From: CAYMLQ01 sp964390795
Lineage (GTDB): Bacteria; Verrucomicrobiota; Kiritimatiellia; RFP12; UBA1067
Reading direction: 5' to 3'
DNA: 19,779 nucleotides
Assembly (NCBI GenBank): GCA_964390795.1
Contig: CAYMLQ010000068.1
Span: 1 to 19,779, forward strand
The translations under genes and the position numbers were made by a program. Of the stretch, positions 7,290-15,288 are shown in pieces (position 1 is the stretch's first letter; each line of letters opens with the position of its first letter). The notes below the pieces were generated by a model. The model was not told the origin of the DNA, made no database searches, and saw only the letters and a list, made by a program, of their open reading frames with translations.

Positions 7290-8351
7290 TCATCTCTTCG
7301 GCTGCAAAGCGAAATACAGTTTCCGTCCAGAACGGTAAATCCAATCCAGGATGATGAAGAAGACGCTTGGTAGCCGAACGAGAAGCCGGTGGAAACCGAT
7401 GAGCCAGCCGCAACACTGCGGGTCAAAGCACTCGGTCAGCCGCCTGTTAAACCAGAGGCGGTCTATGTAACCGTTGCGGGCTTTAACCTCAAGCAACATG
7501 TAAAAAACACCCCGCACGCACGTCAAATAGAAGGAGCGATAGACGTCCCAAGGATACAGGCTGCGCCCCCCCTTGCTGGCTTTTACCAAATCAAAAAAAT
7601 AGACAAACGGCCAACCGGTATTATTGCCATCGCCGCGCGTTTTGAGATAGATATCCGCCGAACCGCCGCCATCACGGTATTTGATGAGCGGCTTATCGAT
7701 CATGCAGACACCGCCTTTTGAAAGAATTTGCACAGCGGCATGCAACTGCACGCTGCCGGAGGCGAGTCCATCCGTCATATCCGCCGTTAGCCATGTCGCA
7801 GTACGAAAGAGGTTTCCTGAAATGCAGGTGTCGCACAAAGAACCACGCGCACGGTAGAAGTCGACGCCCGATGCATAGTAGGCGCAGGACGCGCCAAGTG
7901 TATGATCCGCCCCTTCCGCCCGCCATTTCGAGGTCGTCAACGCCTGTTTCAGCGCTCCATCATAGGTCGCGCTCATCACAAACATGGCATGCACATCTGG
8001 ATGACGGCCTAACACAAACAAGATTTCTCGGAGCGCATCCGCTTCCAACGCATCATCATCGCTCAAGACGAGGACGAACTCGCCCCGTGCATGGCGAAAC
8101 AGCGCATCAACATTGCGCGAGAAACCGATGTTTTCCGTGTTCCGGTGAATTGAAAACAGACTTGTCTCTCGTTCGGCGTAGCCACGCAGAACGGCCTGCG
8201 TCTCATCGGTTGAGGCGTTATCCGATATGAGGATCTCGATCTGGGAACGGAGCACAGCATCCAATTGCACTAAGATGCTGTCGATTGCATCCCGAATCTC
8301 AGCCGATCGGTTCCATGTCGGTATCCCAATCGTAAGCTTCACGGCACTCAT
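7290..8351 (-). CDS. GT2 family glycosyltransferase
   Basis: A 353-residue GT-A-fold enzyme. KLTIGIPTWNRSAEI (5-19), ILISDNASTDET (40-51), NIGFSRNVDALF (74-85) and VLVLSDDD (93-100, the DXD-type metal site) follow the standard GT2 order. The C-terminal 40 residues contain a hydrophobic stretch (LPSVFFIILDWIY), probably a membrane-anchoring helix. The ATG at 8351 gives the family's normal N-terminus; a GTG at 8369, overlapping the upstream TGA as GTGA, would add six residues and is a genuine alternative. It lies directly behind the GT10 gene. Donor and acceptor are unknown. It is clearly distinct in sequence from the other GT2 of the cluster. Confidence 0.9.
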   Translation of the reverse strand: MSAVKLTIGIPTWNRSAEIRDAIDSILVQLDAVLRSQIEILISDNASTDETQAVLRGYAERETSLFSIHRNTENIGFSRNVDALFRHARGEFVLVLSDDDALEADALREILFVLGRHPDVHAMFVMSATYDGALKQALTTSKWRAEGADHTLGASCAYYASGVDFYRARGSLCDTCISGNLFRTATWLTADMTDGLASGSVQLHAAVQILSKGGVCMIDKPLIKYRDGGGSADIYLKTRGDGNNTGWPFVYFFDLVKASKGGRSLYPWDVYRSFYLTCVRGVFYMLLEVKARNGYIDRLWFNRRLTECFDPQCCGWLIGFHRLLVRLPSVFFIILDWIYRSGRKLYFALQPKR

Positions 8352-8365
8352 TCTCTCGCATCCTG

Positions 8366-9421
8366 TCACTTGGCACCCTCGCCTGGGGCTCCCAAACGAT
8401 CCGAAATGACTTTAAAAAAATGACTCATGGAAAAAAGACCCACTTGTTCGCTTTGCATAAACAGGTCAATCGCCTGAATATACCGCGCATAGCGCACCTC
8501 ATCAATCTGGTTGAGATGGGTTTCAAGGTCTTCTAAACTCCTGAAATCGCGCAGGTCGATCCAGGCGTCTTTCGGAAGATAGTCTCCCGCCCCTTTCCAT
8601 CCATAATAGACGGGCACGCAGCGGGCACAGAAGCAATCAAGTATCTTCTCGCTGATATATCCGGGCTCGGACGCGTTGTTCTCAAGACACAACGCAAATT
8701 TATATCCGGCGATCACCTTCACCTTGGCATCATATCCGCCAGCGATAGGCCCGCGGTATGAAGCAAAGCGATGGGCGCTGAGTTTCAAACCAGCTATCAC
8801 ACGCGGAGCATCCCAGCCGATCCCGTACAGGTCAAACGGCCCGTGGCCAGCCTGGTCAAAGTGCTTGTATGCACGCAAACGCGTCGCATACGCCGAGTGC
8901 GGCATGTAGCTCCAGCGGTTGGCGCTCACCGCCACAAGAAACCGCTTGTCAGCAAACGTCAACTGCTTGAACGGGTTGACCCTATATGACAGCGGCTCGG
9001 CACCGACGGGCACATTGATCCGCGTATAGGAAGGATTCTTATTAATCAGCTTCAGAGCCCATGTGAACACCGTCTTGAAGCGTCCACGATAATGCGCAGT
9101 GAAGTAGAGACTCGGGTTAACCAGTGATGGTTCGATCATGACTAGCGCCCGTTTCTCAAAAGGAACGGACGCGAGAAACCGATCCGTCCGCGCCGAGCGC
9201 CAAGAGTAGTCAAAATACAACACATGCGTCACGCTTGGGTCATGAAAATCAACCTGGTCAATCGTCACGACATTCACACCAACACCGCGCATGTAATCGC
9301 GGAACGCTCGCATGAAAGGAGCCTTATCCGAACGGCATTCCTTGGAAAAGATCCGGTTTTCAAGCTCTTCCTGCGTGAAGTAGTAGTTAACCGCTATCGT
9401 CTGTTTGCCTGGAGTGCTCAT
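8366..9421 (-). CDS. GT10 family glycosyltransferase (alpha-1,3/4-fucosyltransferase type)
   Basis: A 351-residue protein whose C-terminal half carries the GT10 core: YKFALCLENN (240-249), GYISEKILDCF (254-264) and CVPVYYG (268-274), the region that binds GDP-fucose in known bacterial and eukaryotic FucTs. The N-terminal half (about 1-160) should be the acceptor domain and is poorly conserved, as usual. C-terminal heptad repeats seen in Helicobacter FucTs are absent. GGAG precedes the ATG at 9421 by 7 bases; this start lies 16 bases after the flippase stop, and longer starts would overlap it. Three cysteines (263, 265, 268) crowd the conserved core. Transfer of fucose or a similar 6-deoxysugar to a GlcNAc-like acceptor is inferred from the family. 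Confidence 0.88.
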   Translation of the reverse strand: MSTPGKQTIAVNYYFTQEELENRIFSKECRSDKAPFMRAFRDYMRGVGVNVVTIDQVDFHDPSVTHVLYFDYSWRSARTDRFLASVPFEKRALVMIEPSLVNPSLYFTAHYRGRFKTVFTWALKLINKNPSYTRINVPVGAEPLSYRVNPFKQLTFADKRFLVAVSANRWSYMPHSAYATRLRAYKHFDQAGHGPFDLYGIGWDAPRVIAGLKLSAHRFASYRGPIAGGYDAKVKVIAGYKFALCLENNASEPGYISEKILDCFCARCVPVYYGWKGAGDYLPKDAWIDLRDFRSLEDLETHLNQIDEVRYARYIQAIDLFMQSEQVGLFSMSHFFKVISDRLGAPGEGAK

Positions 9422-9437
9422 CTCAATACTCCACACG

Positions 9438-10799
9438 CTAAGCGAGTTTCGCCAACGCATACCTGCGCTGCCGACGATGCCAAGCAAGTTGCGCGACCAT
9501 GAAAATCAGAGGAAACACCGAACACCAGAACATGACGCCCAACACAAACTCAAGCCGGGCTGCTTTTAACCCTGCCATCCAGCCGATCCACGACTCTGGA
9601 AGCCATGGCGAAAAGAAAGAAAAGCCGGTCACACTGTACAAGAACACCGCCTCCAAAACCGATATAGCGCCCACATACGCCAGATAGCCAAACCTGTGAC
9701 ACGCCATCTCGTACGTTACAAAACAATTCGCCGTGATGCGCAAAGCGCAAATCACCGTCAGGACGGCTAAATGCGGCGTAAAGTCCACATACACGCGCCA
9801 AGCGGCTACGAGGTTTAACACATGCTTGCCCAGCAGCCAAAAACCAAAGGCCAACAAAAGCCCGGACGCCAAGGACAGCCCCATCCCTTGCAAAATCAGC
9901 TTTTGAGAGCGGTCAGACCGCTCGTGTTGTTCCGACGCCAAGGGAAACAGCACAAAGATCAGGGTCGTTCCGACATAGGAACCCAGTTCGGCAAACCGGG
10001 AAATCATGTAATATCCGGCAGACTCCAGATCCGGCAGCCGGTGACGGATGACAAACGCTTCAACCAACGATTGCAAGGTGCCAAAAAGAAGGCCCGCCGT
10101 GACCGGCACGGCGTACTTCAGCAAATTGAAACCGTCTTGCCGCCAATACGGCTCCGCCTTTATGTTCTTAAGAAACAGTTCTTTTACGCCATAAACCGAC
10201 ATGCCCATACTAAAGAGCGCAGGCACAAGTTGTCCGACAAAATAGCCCGATAACGCACGAATCGGAAGACAGATCAGAAGCGTTACAAGACGCAGGGGTG
10301 CCGACAGGAGACCGACAGCGGCTATCAGCCGGAATTTTTTTAAAGCCTGTAACGCGCTTGCGAAGATCGACGCCAGTGCGCACAGAACACTTGACGCCAC
10401 AACCAACATGCCGAGGCGACCGTCAGACACACGCATCCGCTCGAAAACCAACGGCATAAAAAACCGCGCATAAAGCAGCGTTGCCACGAACAGAAACAGC
10501 GCTAAGATGAAAATGTCGCGCAACAGACTTTTGACTTTACCGTACTCACCGCGCGTCGCATAGGTGTTGGCATATTTCGAGAAGGTCATCATCAAAATAG
10601 TCAGCGGCAGTGCCAGCATCCCGCCCACCTGCGTTAACGGCAAGACGGCGCCCAGTTCCGACTGCGACACATAATGCGGCACCAGGTAAAGCCCAACGAA
10701 CGCGTTAACCAGATCACCCAGGCGTTGCACAAAAAAAAGAATGGCCGTGTACCACCACAGTGGCCCCAGCCAGAGCTTGACTCGCTGCAACCACACCAT
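9438..10799 (-). CDS. Wzx-type polysaccharide flippase (MOP superfamily)
   Basis: A 453-residue, strongly hydrophobic protein with about 12 predicted membrane helices separated by short basic loops, the size and pattern of Wzx/RfbX O-antigen flippases. The N-terminal segment with WWYTAILFFVQRLGDLVNAF, followed by a VPHYVSQSELGAVLPL loop, is typical of the family's first helix pair. It should move the undecaprenyl-linked oligosaccharide across the inner membrane. The ATG at 10799 overlaps the TAA of the YfhO-like gene (TAATG), and GAGGTG lies upstream within that gene; an earlier start would force a long overlap. The family evolves fast, so the call rests on topology and context more than on motifs. 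Confidence 0.85.
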   Translation of the reverse strand: MVWLQRVKLWLGPLWWYTAILFFVQRLGDLVNAFVGLYLVPHYVSQSELGAVLPLTQVGGMLALPLTILMMTFSKYANTYATRGEYGKVKSLLRDIFILALFLFVATLLYARFFMPLVFERMRVSDGRLGMLVVASSVLCALASIFASALQALKKFRLIAAVGLLSAPLRLVTLLICLPIRALSGYFVGQLVPALFSMGMSVYGVKELFLKNIKAEPYWRQDGFNLLKYAVPVTAGLLFGTLQSLVEAFVIRHRLPDLESAGYYMISRFAELGSYVGTTLIFVLFPLASEQHERSDRSQKLILQGMGLSLASGLLLAFGFWLLGKHVLNLVAAWRVYVDFTPHLAVLTVICALRITANCFVTYEMACHRFGYLAYVGAISVLEAVFLYSVTGFSFFSPWLPESWIGWMAGLKAARLEFVLGVMFWCSVFPLIFMVAQLAWHRRQRRYALAKLA

Positions 10800-13288
10800 T
10801 ACGCGCGCACCTCTCTGACACGTCCGCCCGCAACATACGCCCCTATGCCCCAAATCAAGAGAACGAAGGTGACCCCAAGCGATACTGCGGCGGGCGTAAT
10901 TTCGCGCTTCTTCCGCAGCACCACCTGATGCGTACCCTGCGGCACGACAGCCGAAAGCCAAACCCCGTCCGACAGGTAACACGGCACAGAAACGCCATCC
11001 ACAAGCACCTCCGAGCCAGCATCAAACCGCTGGTTAAAGAGAACCAGAACGCTGGAAGCAGACGTGCAGGTTAAACGCGTCGCAAACTGCAAAGGAAAAC
11101 CCCAGACCGACTCGTATGCCAGCGTCACCGCACCGACCTTCTCCACGCTGTTCACAGCCTCAGGCGATTGGCTAACCACCGAAGCCGCTTGCGCCATCGC
11201 GTCCGACTGCCCCTCCGGGGCTACACCGCCCTTCCAGTGCGTCACCGCACGGGCACCTGGCTTACTTCCTGTTACCTCGGCCAGAACCAAAGACTGTTCG
11301 CCCGGCTGAACCTGCCTCACCACACCGGCTCCCAACTCAAAATCGAGAACCGGCCGCAAGACACCCGACCGCAGCAGCGCATCTACCGCTTTCCGGGATA
11401 CTATCACATATTGCACATTCAACGCCTGCCAAAGCCTGAGCGGGTCTTTCTGCAGCAGGGTGAACAGGCGTTCATAGGGCGTCCCGCGTTCATCTGGCGC
11501 AGGCGCCAAGTTGTGAATGCCGTTCAAGACCAGCGACGTGCTGAACCAATCCTGGGCAAAGACATTCGGAGTCGCATAGTTGATGACATTCGCGAGCTGT
11601 CCGGCCGACGCCTTCTTGACGGCCTTCACAACAGCGTTCTCGCGGTAACACGATTCCACATCGATCACTCTGACATACCGACGGGCAACCCACGCCTGCT
11701 CCATCGCAACAACGGTCAGCACCACACATCCAACGCCGACTAGCATGCGCCCGCTCCCTTTGACTGCGGCATACGCCAACCCGGCCACCAGCGCTAGCAG
11801 AGCAGCGGAGCGTAACAGGTTCTGAATCGCATATCCACCCAGCGCCTGAGCGGCCTGCCCCATGCCCAACTCCGTAATATGCCGCACGATCAGCGGTTTT
11901 GCGACCAGAAAGACAAGCGCGCAAATCATGAGCGCACCCGCCATGCCACCGCTTAACCACATCAGCTTACGCCGCAGGGCCGCCCCCTCCAAGCGGAGAA
12001 ACGCGTCTATTCCAAAGCCCGCGAGAAAAGCCGTGGCCACTTCCACCAGATGATGGAACTTCACGGGAGCGCGGATATAGTCCATGTAGGGAATCGAATA
12101 AAACAGCCGGTAAAAAGGCGTGTAGCGCCCCATCGCCAGAACCAGGCAAACCACCCACACCGTACACCAAAAAGGCACATCGGAATAATCGACGGCTGGC
12201 TGTAAGGACAACCCCTTTTTCGCCTTTCTTTGTGAAAACCAGACCCTCACTCCGAAAAGAGCGAAGATCACGGACACAACACCCAAATAGACCGTATGCC
12301 CGCGATAGTTGGGCATCATCCGCCCCATCTGGAAACTTTCGGCACTCGGACGCCCCAACCGGCCCCAATACGGATAAGGCATCTGCATCGAATCGTCGCC
12401 GAACACCCCCGGAACAATGAACTCCAGCATATCTTCGGGCGGCAGACTCCAATTCGTGGCAAAAATCCAGCGGTTATGCTTTTCGGCGTCAGTCTGCGAA
12501 CCGGATTTCTTGGCTGTGGCAGCATTTTGCGGCGACACCCCCGCAATCTGGGCATCGCGATTGGCAATCTGAGTCGTCACCGCCATCCGCAGCCCGCTGA
12601 AACCAGCCAAGCCCAGAACCAAAACAGAAACAATGAAACGCGGCCATACGGAAACGATCCGCTTCCAAACCCCCAGTTTCCAGCTTCCATTTTCCGACTT
12701 CGGGTGCCCCGTCAACCACAGCGCATAGGCCGCTGCCACGGCACCCACCAGCACCAGAACATCCGGCTGATAGACCACGCCCCAAGAAAGGACCAGCCCG
12801 AGCAGCGCGAAATGGAGCAGTCGCCGCGTCTCGAAACAGCGGATCAACAGGCCGAACGCCCACACCGTGCTCGAAAACATGTGGAAGTAACCGCGGTGTC
12901 CCGCGCAAAACAGTGTGAGCGTGTAGCCGCTCAACCCCAGCGCCAACCCTCCCGCCCACGCCGCCACCGGATGGACTCGGCGTCCGGTCAGATAGTAAAC
13001 CCCGGCGCAGGCCAACATCAGCGAATCAAGGATATATGTCAGCTCGTGCGCAACGAGCGAATCGAACAGGAGCCAGTACAGCGTGTGGGGCGTAAAGGCC
13101 GCCCCGGTCAACAAGCGTTCGAGCACACCGGTGCGATACGGATACGCGAAATATGGGCCGGAGTCGGGCGACGTCAAGGCCGCATACAAGGGCAACGTAT
13201 CAGAGAAAATGATGAGCGCACATACCGCAAAAATAATAAACCCAAGCCAAGCGATGCCATGGCCGTCAAATAACCGACTTATTCTCAT
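10799..13288 (-). CDS. YfhO-like multi-pass membrane protein (putative GT-C-type glycosyltransferase)
   Basis: An 829-residue protein: about 12 membrane helices in the first 530 residues, then a mainly beta-rich soluble domain (about 540-800), then a final membrane helix near the C-terminus (AVSLGVTFVLLIWGIGAYVA). This is the layout of YfhO (PF09586) proteins. The loop YIRAPVKFHHLVEVATAF, preceding a helix with GFGID, is the recognisable family segment. Bacillus YfhO is linked to lipoteichoic acid glycosylation; in Gram-negatives the role is mostly unproven. It is first in the leftward unit and coupled to the flippase by TAATG, suggesting a periplasmic transfer step on the exported glycan. 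The ATG at 13288 follows GAGG; a GTG four codons earlier lies inside that binding site. A heptamer repeat array lies within the coding sequence at 12673-12700. Confidence 0.82.
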   Translation of the reverse strand: MRISRLFDGHGIAWLGFIIFAVCALIIFSDTLPLYAALTSPDSGPYFAYPYRTGVLERLLTGAAFTPHTLYWLLFDSLVAHELTYILDSLMLACAGVYYLTGRRVHPVAAWAGGLALGLSGYTLTLFCAGHRGYFHMFSSTVWAFGLLIRCFETRRLLHFALLGLVLSWGVVYQPDVLVLVGAVAAAYALWLTGHPKSENGSWKLGVWKRIVSVWPRFIVSVLVLGLAGFSGLRMAVTTQIANRDAQIAGVSPQNAATAKKSGSQTDAEKHNRWIFATNWSLPPEDMLEFIVPGVFGDDSMQMPYPYWGRLGRPSAESFQMGRMMPNYRGHTVYLGVVSVIFALFGVRVWFSQRKAKKGLSLQPAVDYSDVPFWCTVWVVCLVLAMGRYTPFYRLFYSIPYMDYIRAPVKFHHLVEVATAFLAGFGIDAFLRLEGAALRRKLMWLSGGMAGALMICALVFLVAKPLIVRHITELGMGQAAQALGGYAIQNLLRSAALLALVAGLAYAAVKGSGRMLVGVGCVVLTVVAMEQAWVARRYVRVIDVESCYRENAVVKAVKKASAGQLANVINYATPNVFAQDWFSTSLVLNGIHNLAPAPDERGTPYERLFTLLQKDPLRLWQALNVQYVIVSRKAVDALLRSGVLRPVLDFELGAGVVRQVQPGEQSLVLAEVTGSKPGARAVTHWKGGVAPEGQSDAMAQAASVVSQSPEAVNSVEKVGAVTLAYESVWGFPLQFATRLTCTSASSVLVLFNQRFDAGSEVLVDGVSVPCYLSDGVWLSAVVPQGTHQVVLRKKREITPAAVSLGVTFVLLIWGIGAYVAGGRVREVRA
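12673..12700. repeat. Four tandem heptamers inside the YfhO-like gene
   Basis: Four consecutive 7-base units (consensus CCAG[CT]TT; the last two are CCATTTT and CCGACTT) occupy exactly 28 bases. On the coding strand they encode about residues 197-205 (start KSENGSW) in a loop between two membrane helices. The same heptamer family occurs in the tgt-yajC spacer. Confidence 0.75.
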
Positions 13289-13353
13289 TATTTTACGCAC
13301 CTCATACTTTTTTACTTTACCATTTCGGGGGGTATCTGCCTATACTATATTCC
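13289..13353. promoter_or_regulatory. Divergent promoter region of the two polysaccharide transcription units
   Basis: This AT-rich 65-base gap separates the leftward YfhO-led unit from the rightward glycosyltransferase pair, so both must start in or near it. A TATACT at 13341-13346 is a good -10 for the rightward genes, with only weak -35 candidates near 13311-13321. It would place transcription within a base or two of the ATG at 13354. No distinct leftward promoter could be fixed. Confidence 0.5.
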
Positions 13354-14169
13354 ATGGTTATTGTACCTCTTCCTTATGGGCGCCTCTGCAACCGGTTAGT
13401 GGTGTCCGCCTCGTTTATTGCCTTCGCAGAGGAGTTCGGCGAGACCTTTGTCCACTTAGCGTTTGCGGACTATTGCAGGTTCTTCGAAAAGACCCGTTTC
13501 TCGCCGATTCTGACCTTCAATCCGAGCCGCCCGTCAGGCATTCAAAAGAGCGGGCTGTCGGTCGTTAACATCTTCTCGTCACACGACGCGGCGGGCTGCT
13601 GTTTCATGCTCGATGACCCGAAAAGCGGCTTCATCAGCATGGCCCACACGAAGCGCATGGTGTTCGCCCTCGGCTGGTCGTTTCGCGCGCATGCGCTCAC
13701 GCAAAAACACCAGCCCCTCATCCGCACGTTTTTCACGCCGTGCCGCCGTTATCTGGAGCACTCCAAAGCGGCCGTTGATCGGGCCCGGCAAGGCGTGGAC
13801 CATTTGGTCGGAGTCCACATCCGGCAGACGGATTACCGCAAGTTTGTCGGGGGAAAATATTACTTTTCGCACGACACCTATCGGCGCGTGATGGAGGAGG
13901 TCGCCCGTCAGCTGCCCGGCAAAACCGGCTTTCTCATCTGTTCGGACGCGCCCATCCCAGCCGACCGTTTCGGCGGTCTCCACGTCCACGCCGGCACCGG
14001 TCATCCGATCGAAGACAACGACGCGCTCGCCGCCTGCGACTATCTAGTCGGCCCGCCGAGCACGTTCTCGAACTGGGCCTCCTACTATGGCAACGTGCCG
14101 CTCTATTTTATCGAACATGCAGACGCCACGCCGCAGTTGAGTGATTTCATCATCCGGTCAAGCGTTTAA
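13354..14169 (+). CDS. GT11-like (fucosyltransferase superfamily) glycosyltransferase
   Basis: The 271-residue product starts with PYGRLCNRLVVSASFIAFA, equivalent to the GLGNQ-F loop of GT11. It contains VGVHIRQTDYRKF (152-164), an HxRxxDY variant of the GDP-fucose motif, followed by GGKYYFS and FLICSD, and near the end GPPSTFSNWASYYG, which matches the NSSFSWWGA block. It is therefore a distant GT11/fucosyltransferase-fold member, shorter than the GT11 gene at the other end of the cluster. The second arginine of HxRRxD is glutamine, so its donor may not be GDP-fucose. There is no Shine-Dalgarno sequence at a useful distance (a G-run lies about 20 bases upstream), and a -10 element sits just before the ATG, so it may be leaderless. 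Confidence 0.78.
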   Translation: MVIVPLPYGRLCNRLVVSASFIAFAEEFGETFVHLAFADYCRFFEKTRFSPILTFNPSRPSGIQKSGLSVVNIFSSHDAAGCCFMLDDPKSGFISMAHTKRMVFALGWSFRAHALTQKHQPLIRTFFTPCRRYLEHSKAAVDRARQGVDHLVGVHIRQTDYRKFVGGKYYFSHDTYRRVMEEVARQLPGKTGFLICSDAPIPADRFGGLHVHAGTGHPIEDNDALAACDYLVGPPSTFSNWASYYGNVPLYFIEHADATPQLSDFIIRSSV

Positions 14170-14205
14170 CATACGCCCCCCCGGCGCAAACCCAATGGAT
14201 CACGA

Positions 14206-15219
14206 ATGATATACGGACGTGAGTTACCCGGTTACCCGTTTAATACCCGCGCCTTGCTGACGCGCGCAATTATCGTTGCCCAACGAACCGTCTATTCGCA
14301 AGGGCTGCGCGCGATCAGCAGCCATGTCCCGATGAAGCACGACTGGGCTGGCCAGGCCGCCAACGATGCCCTCCGCAACCTGCTGTTGCGCGACGCGCCC
14401 TGCATGATCGCCCGGTTCGGCTCAGGCGAGATGGAGACCACCCTCCGGCGTCTCGACATCGCGATGCCCGGCTCTGCCGCCGTGAAGGCTCTCCGCCTTC
14501 TCGCCGGCCAGATCGGCCCTTTTTGGTGGGACAACAGCATCCGTGCCGGCATCACTTGGATCGCCGGGCTGTTCCCCCCGACGAACGAGATGATGGACCG
14601 TTTCGGCGCCCGCGTGCTCGTGGACTGCCGGGAAATCGACATTCTCGCCGGATGGCTCGCGGGCGAGACGCGGCTTCACAAACTTTGTTTTCCCCATGCA
14701 AAGTGCATCCCTCTGATCAATCTCGAGCCCTTCATGTTCGACACTCCCTGGACTTGGGCGCTAAAGGGCCAGACCGTCCTCCTCATTCACCCGTTTGAAG
14801 CGACCATCCGCCATCAGTACGCCAAGCGCGACCGCCTGTTCAAAGATAGTCGCGTTCTGCCGGAATTTACGCTCAAGACCTATAAAACCGTCCAGTCCCT
14901 AGCCGGAAATTCCACGCGTTTTCCGACTTGGTTTGACGCTTTGGACCACATGTGCCGCGAGATCTCAGCCATTGATTTCGACATCGCCCTCATCGGCGCG
15001 GGAGCCTATGGGATGTCTCTCGCTACGCACGTCAAGCGCATGGGCAAAAAAGCGGTTCACATGGGCGGTGCCACCCAGTTGCTGTTCGGCATCAAGGGCG
15101 GCCGCTGGGACCACATCCCAGAATACTCCGACCGGCTATACAACGAACACTGGATCAGGCCGTTGGAAGAAGACCGGCCGCCAAACTACGAGACCGTCGA
15201 GGGCGGATCATACTGGTAG
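14206..15219 (+). CDS. GT-D-fold glycosyltransferase-like protein
   Basis: A 337-residue soluble protein. IARFGSGEME (68-77) near the N-terminus and LIGAGAYGMSLATHVKRMGKK followed by HMGGATQLLFGIKGGRW (about 262-301) are the two hallmark blocks of a protein group in LPS and capsule loci now grouped with GT-D-fold glycosyltransferases. The ArFGxGE loop is expected to hold the nucleotide-sugar contact. The start at 14206 follows a weak GGA and lies 36 bases after the GT11-like gene, so the two are probably co-transcribed. Donor and acceptor are unknown, and the GT-D assignment is by motif memory, not a search. The gene ends 9 bases before the poly-A that forms the opposing secDF terminator. Confidence 0.72.
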   Translation: MIYGRELPGYPFNTRALLTRAIIVAQRTVYSQGLRAISSHVPMKHDWAGQAANDALRNLLLRDAPCMIARFGSGEMETTLRRLDIAMPGSAAVKALRLLAGQIGPFWWDNSIRAGITWIAGLFPPTNEMMDRFGARVLVDCREIDILAGWLAGETRLHKLCFPHAKCIPLINLEPFMFDTPWTWALKGQTVLLIHPFEATIRHQYAKRDRLFKDSRVLPEFTLKTYKTVQSLAGNSTRFPTWFDALDHMCREISAIDFDIALIGAGAYGMSLATHVKRMGKKAVHMGGATQLLFGIKGGRWDHIPEYSDRLYNEHWIRPLEEDRPPNYETVEGGSYW

Positions 15220-15227
15220 CTTCTCGG

Positions 15228-15263
15228 AAAAAAAAGAACGGCGTGCGTTCAACACGCACGCCG
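15228..15263 (-). terminator. Rho-independent terminator of the tgt-yajC-secDF unit
   Basis: A perfect 10-bp GC-rich stem (CGGCGTGCGT with ACGCACGCCG, 15239-15263) has a 5-base loop. On the minus strand it is followed by CTT-rich sequence and a run of eight T (plus-strand A at 15228-15235). It lies 26 bases after the secDF stop. On the plus strand there is no T-run, so it would not stop the GT-D gene efficiently by itself. Confidence 0.92.
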
Positions 15264-15288
15264 CCCGTTCACTCCGATCAGCCGCCAC

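Noticed and set aside
12296..13273. A 325-codon open frame on the plus strand
   Set aside because: It is opposite the YfhO-like gene and reads as a low-complexity Arg/Gln/His/Pro-rich product, typical of an antisense frame in GC-rich coding DNA.
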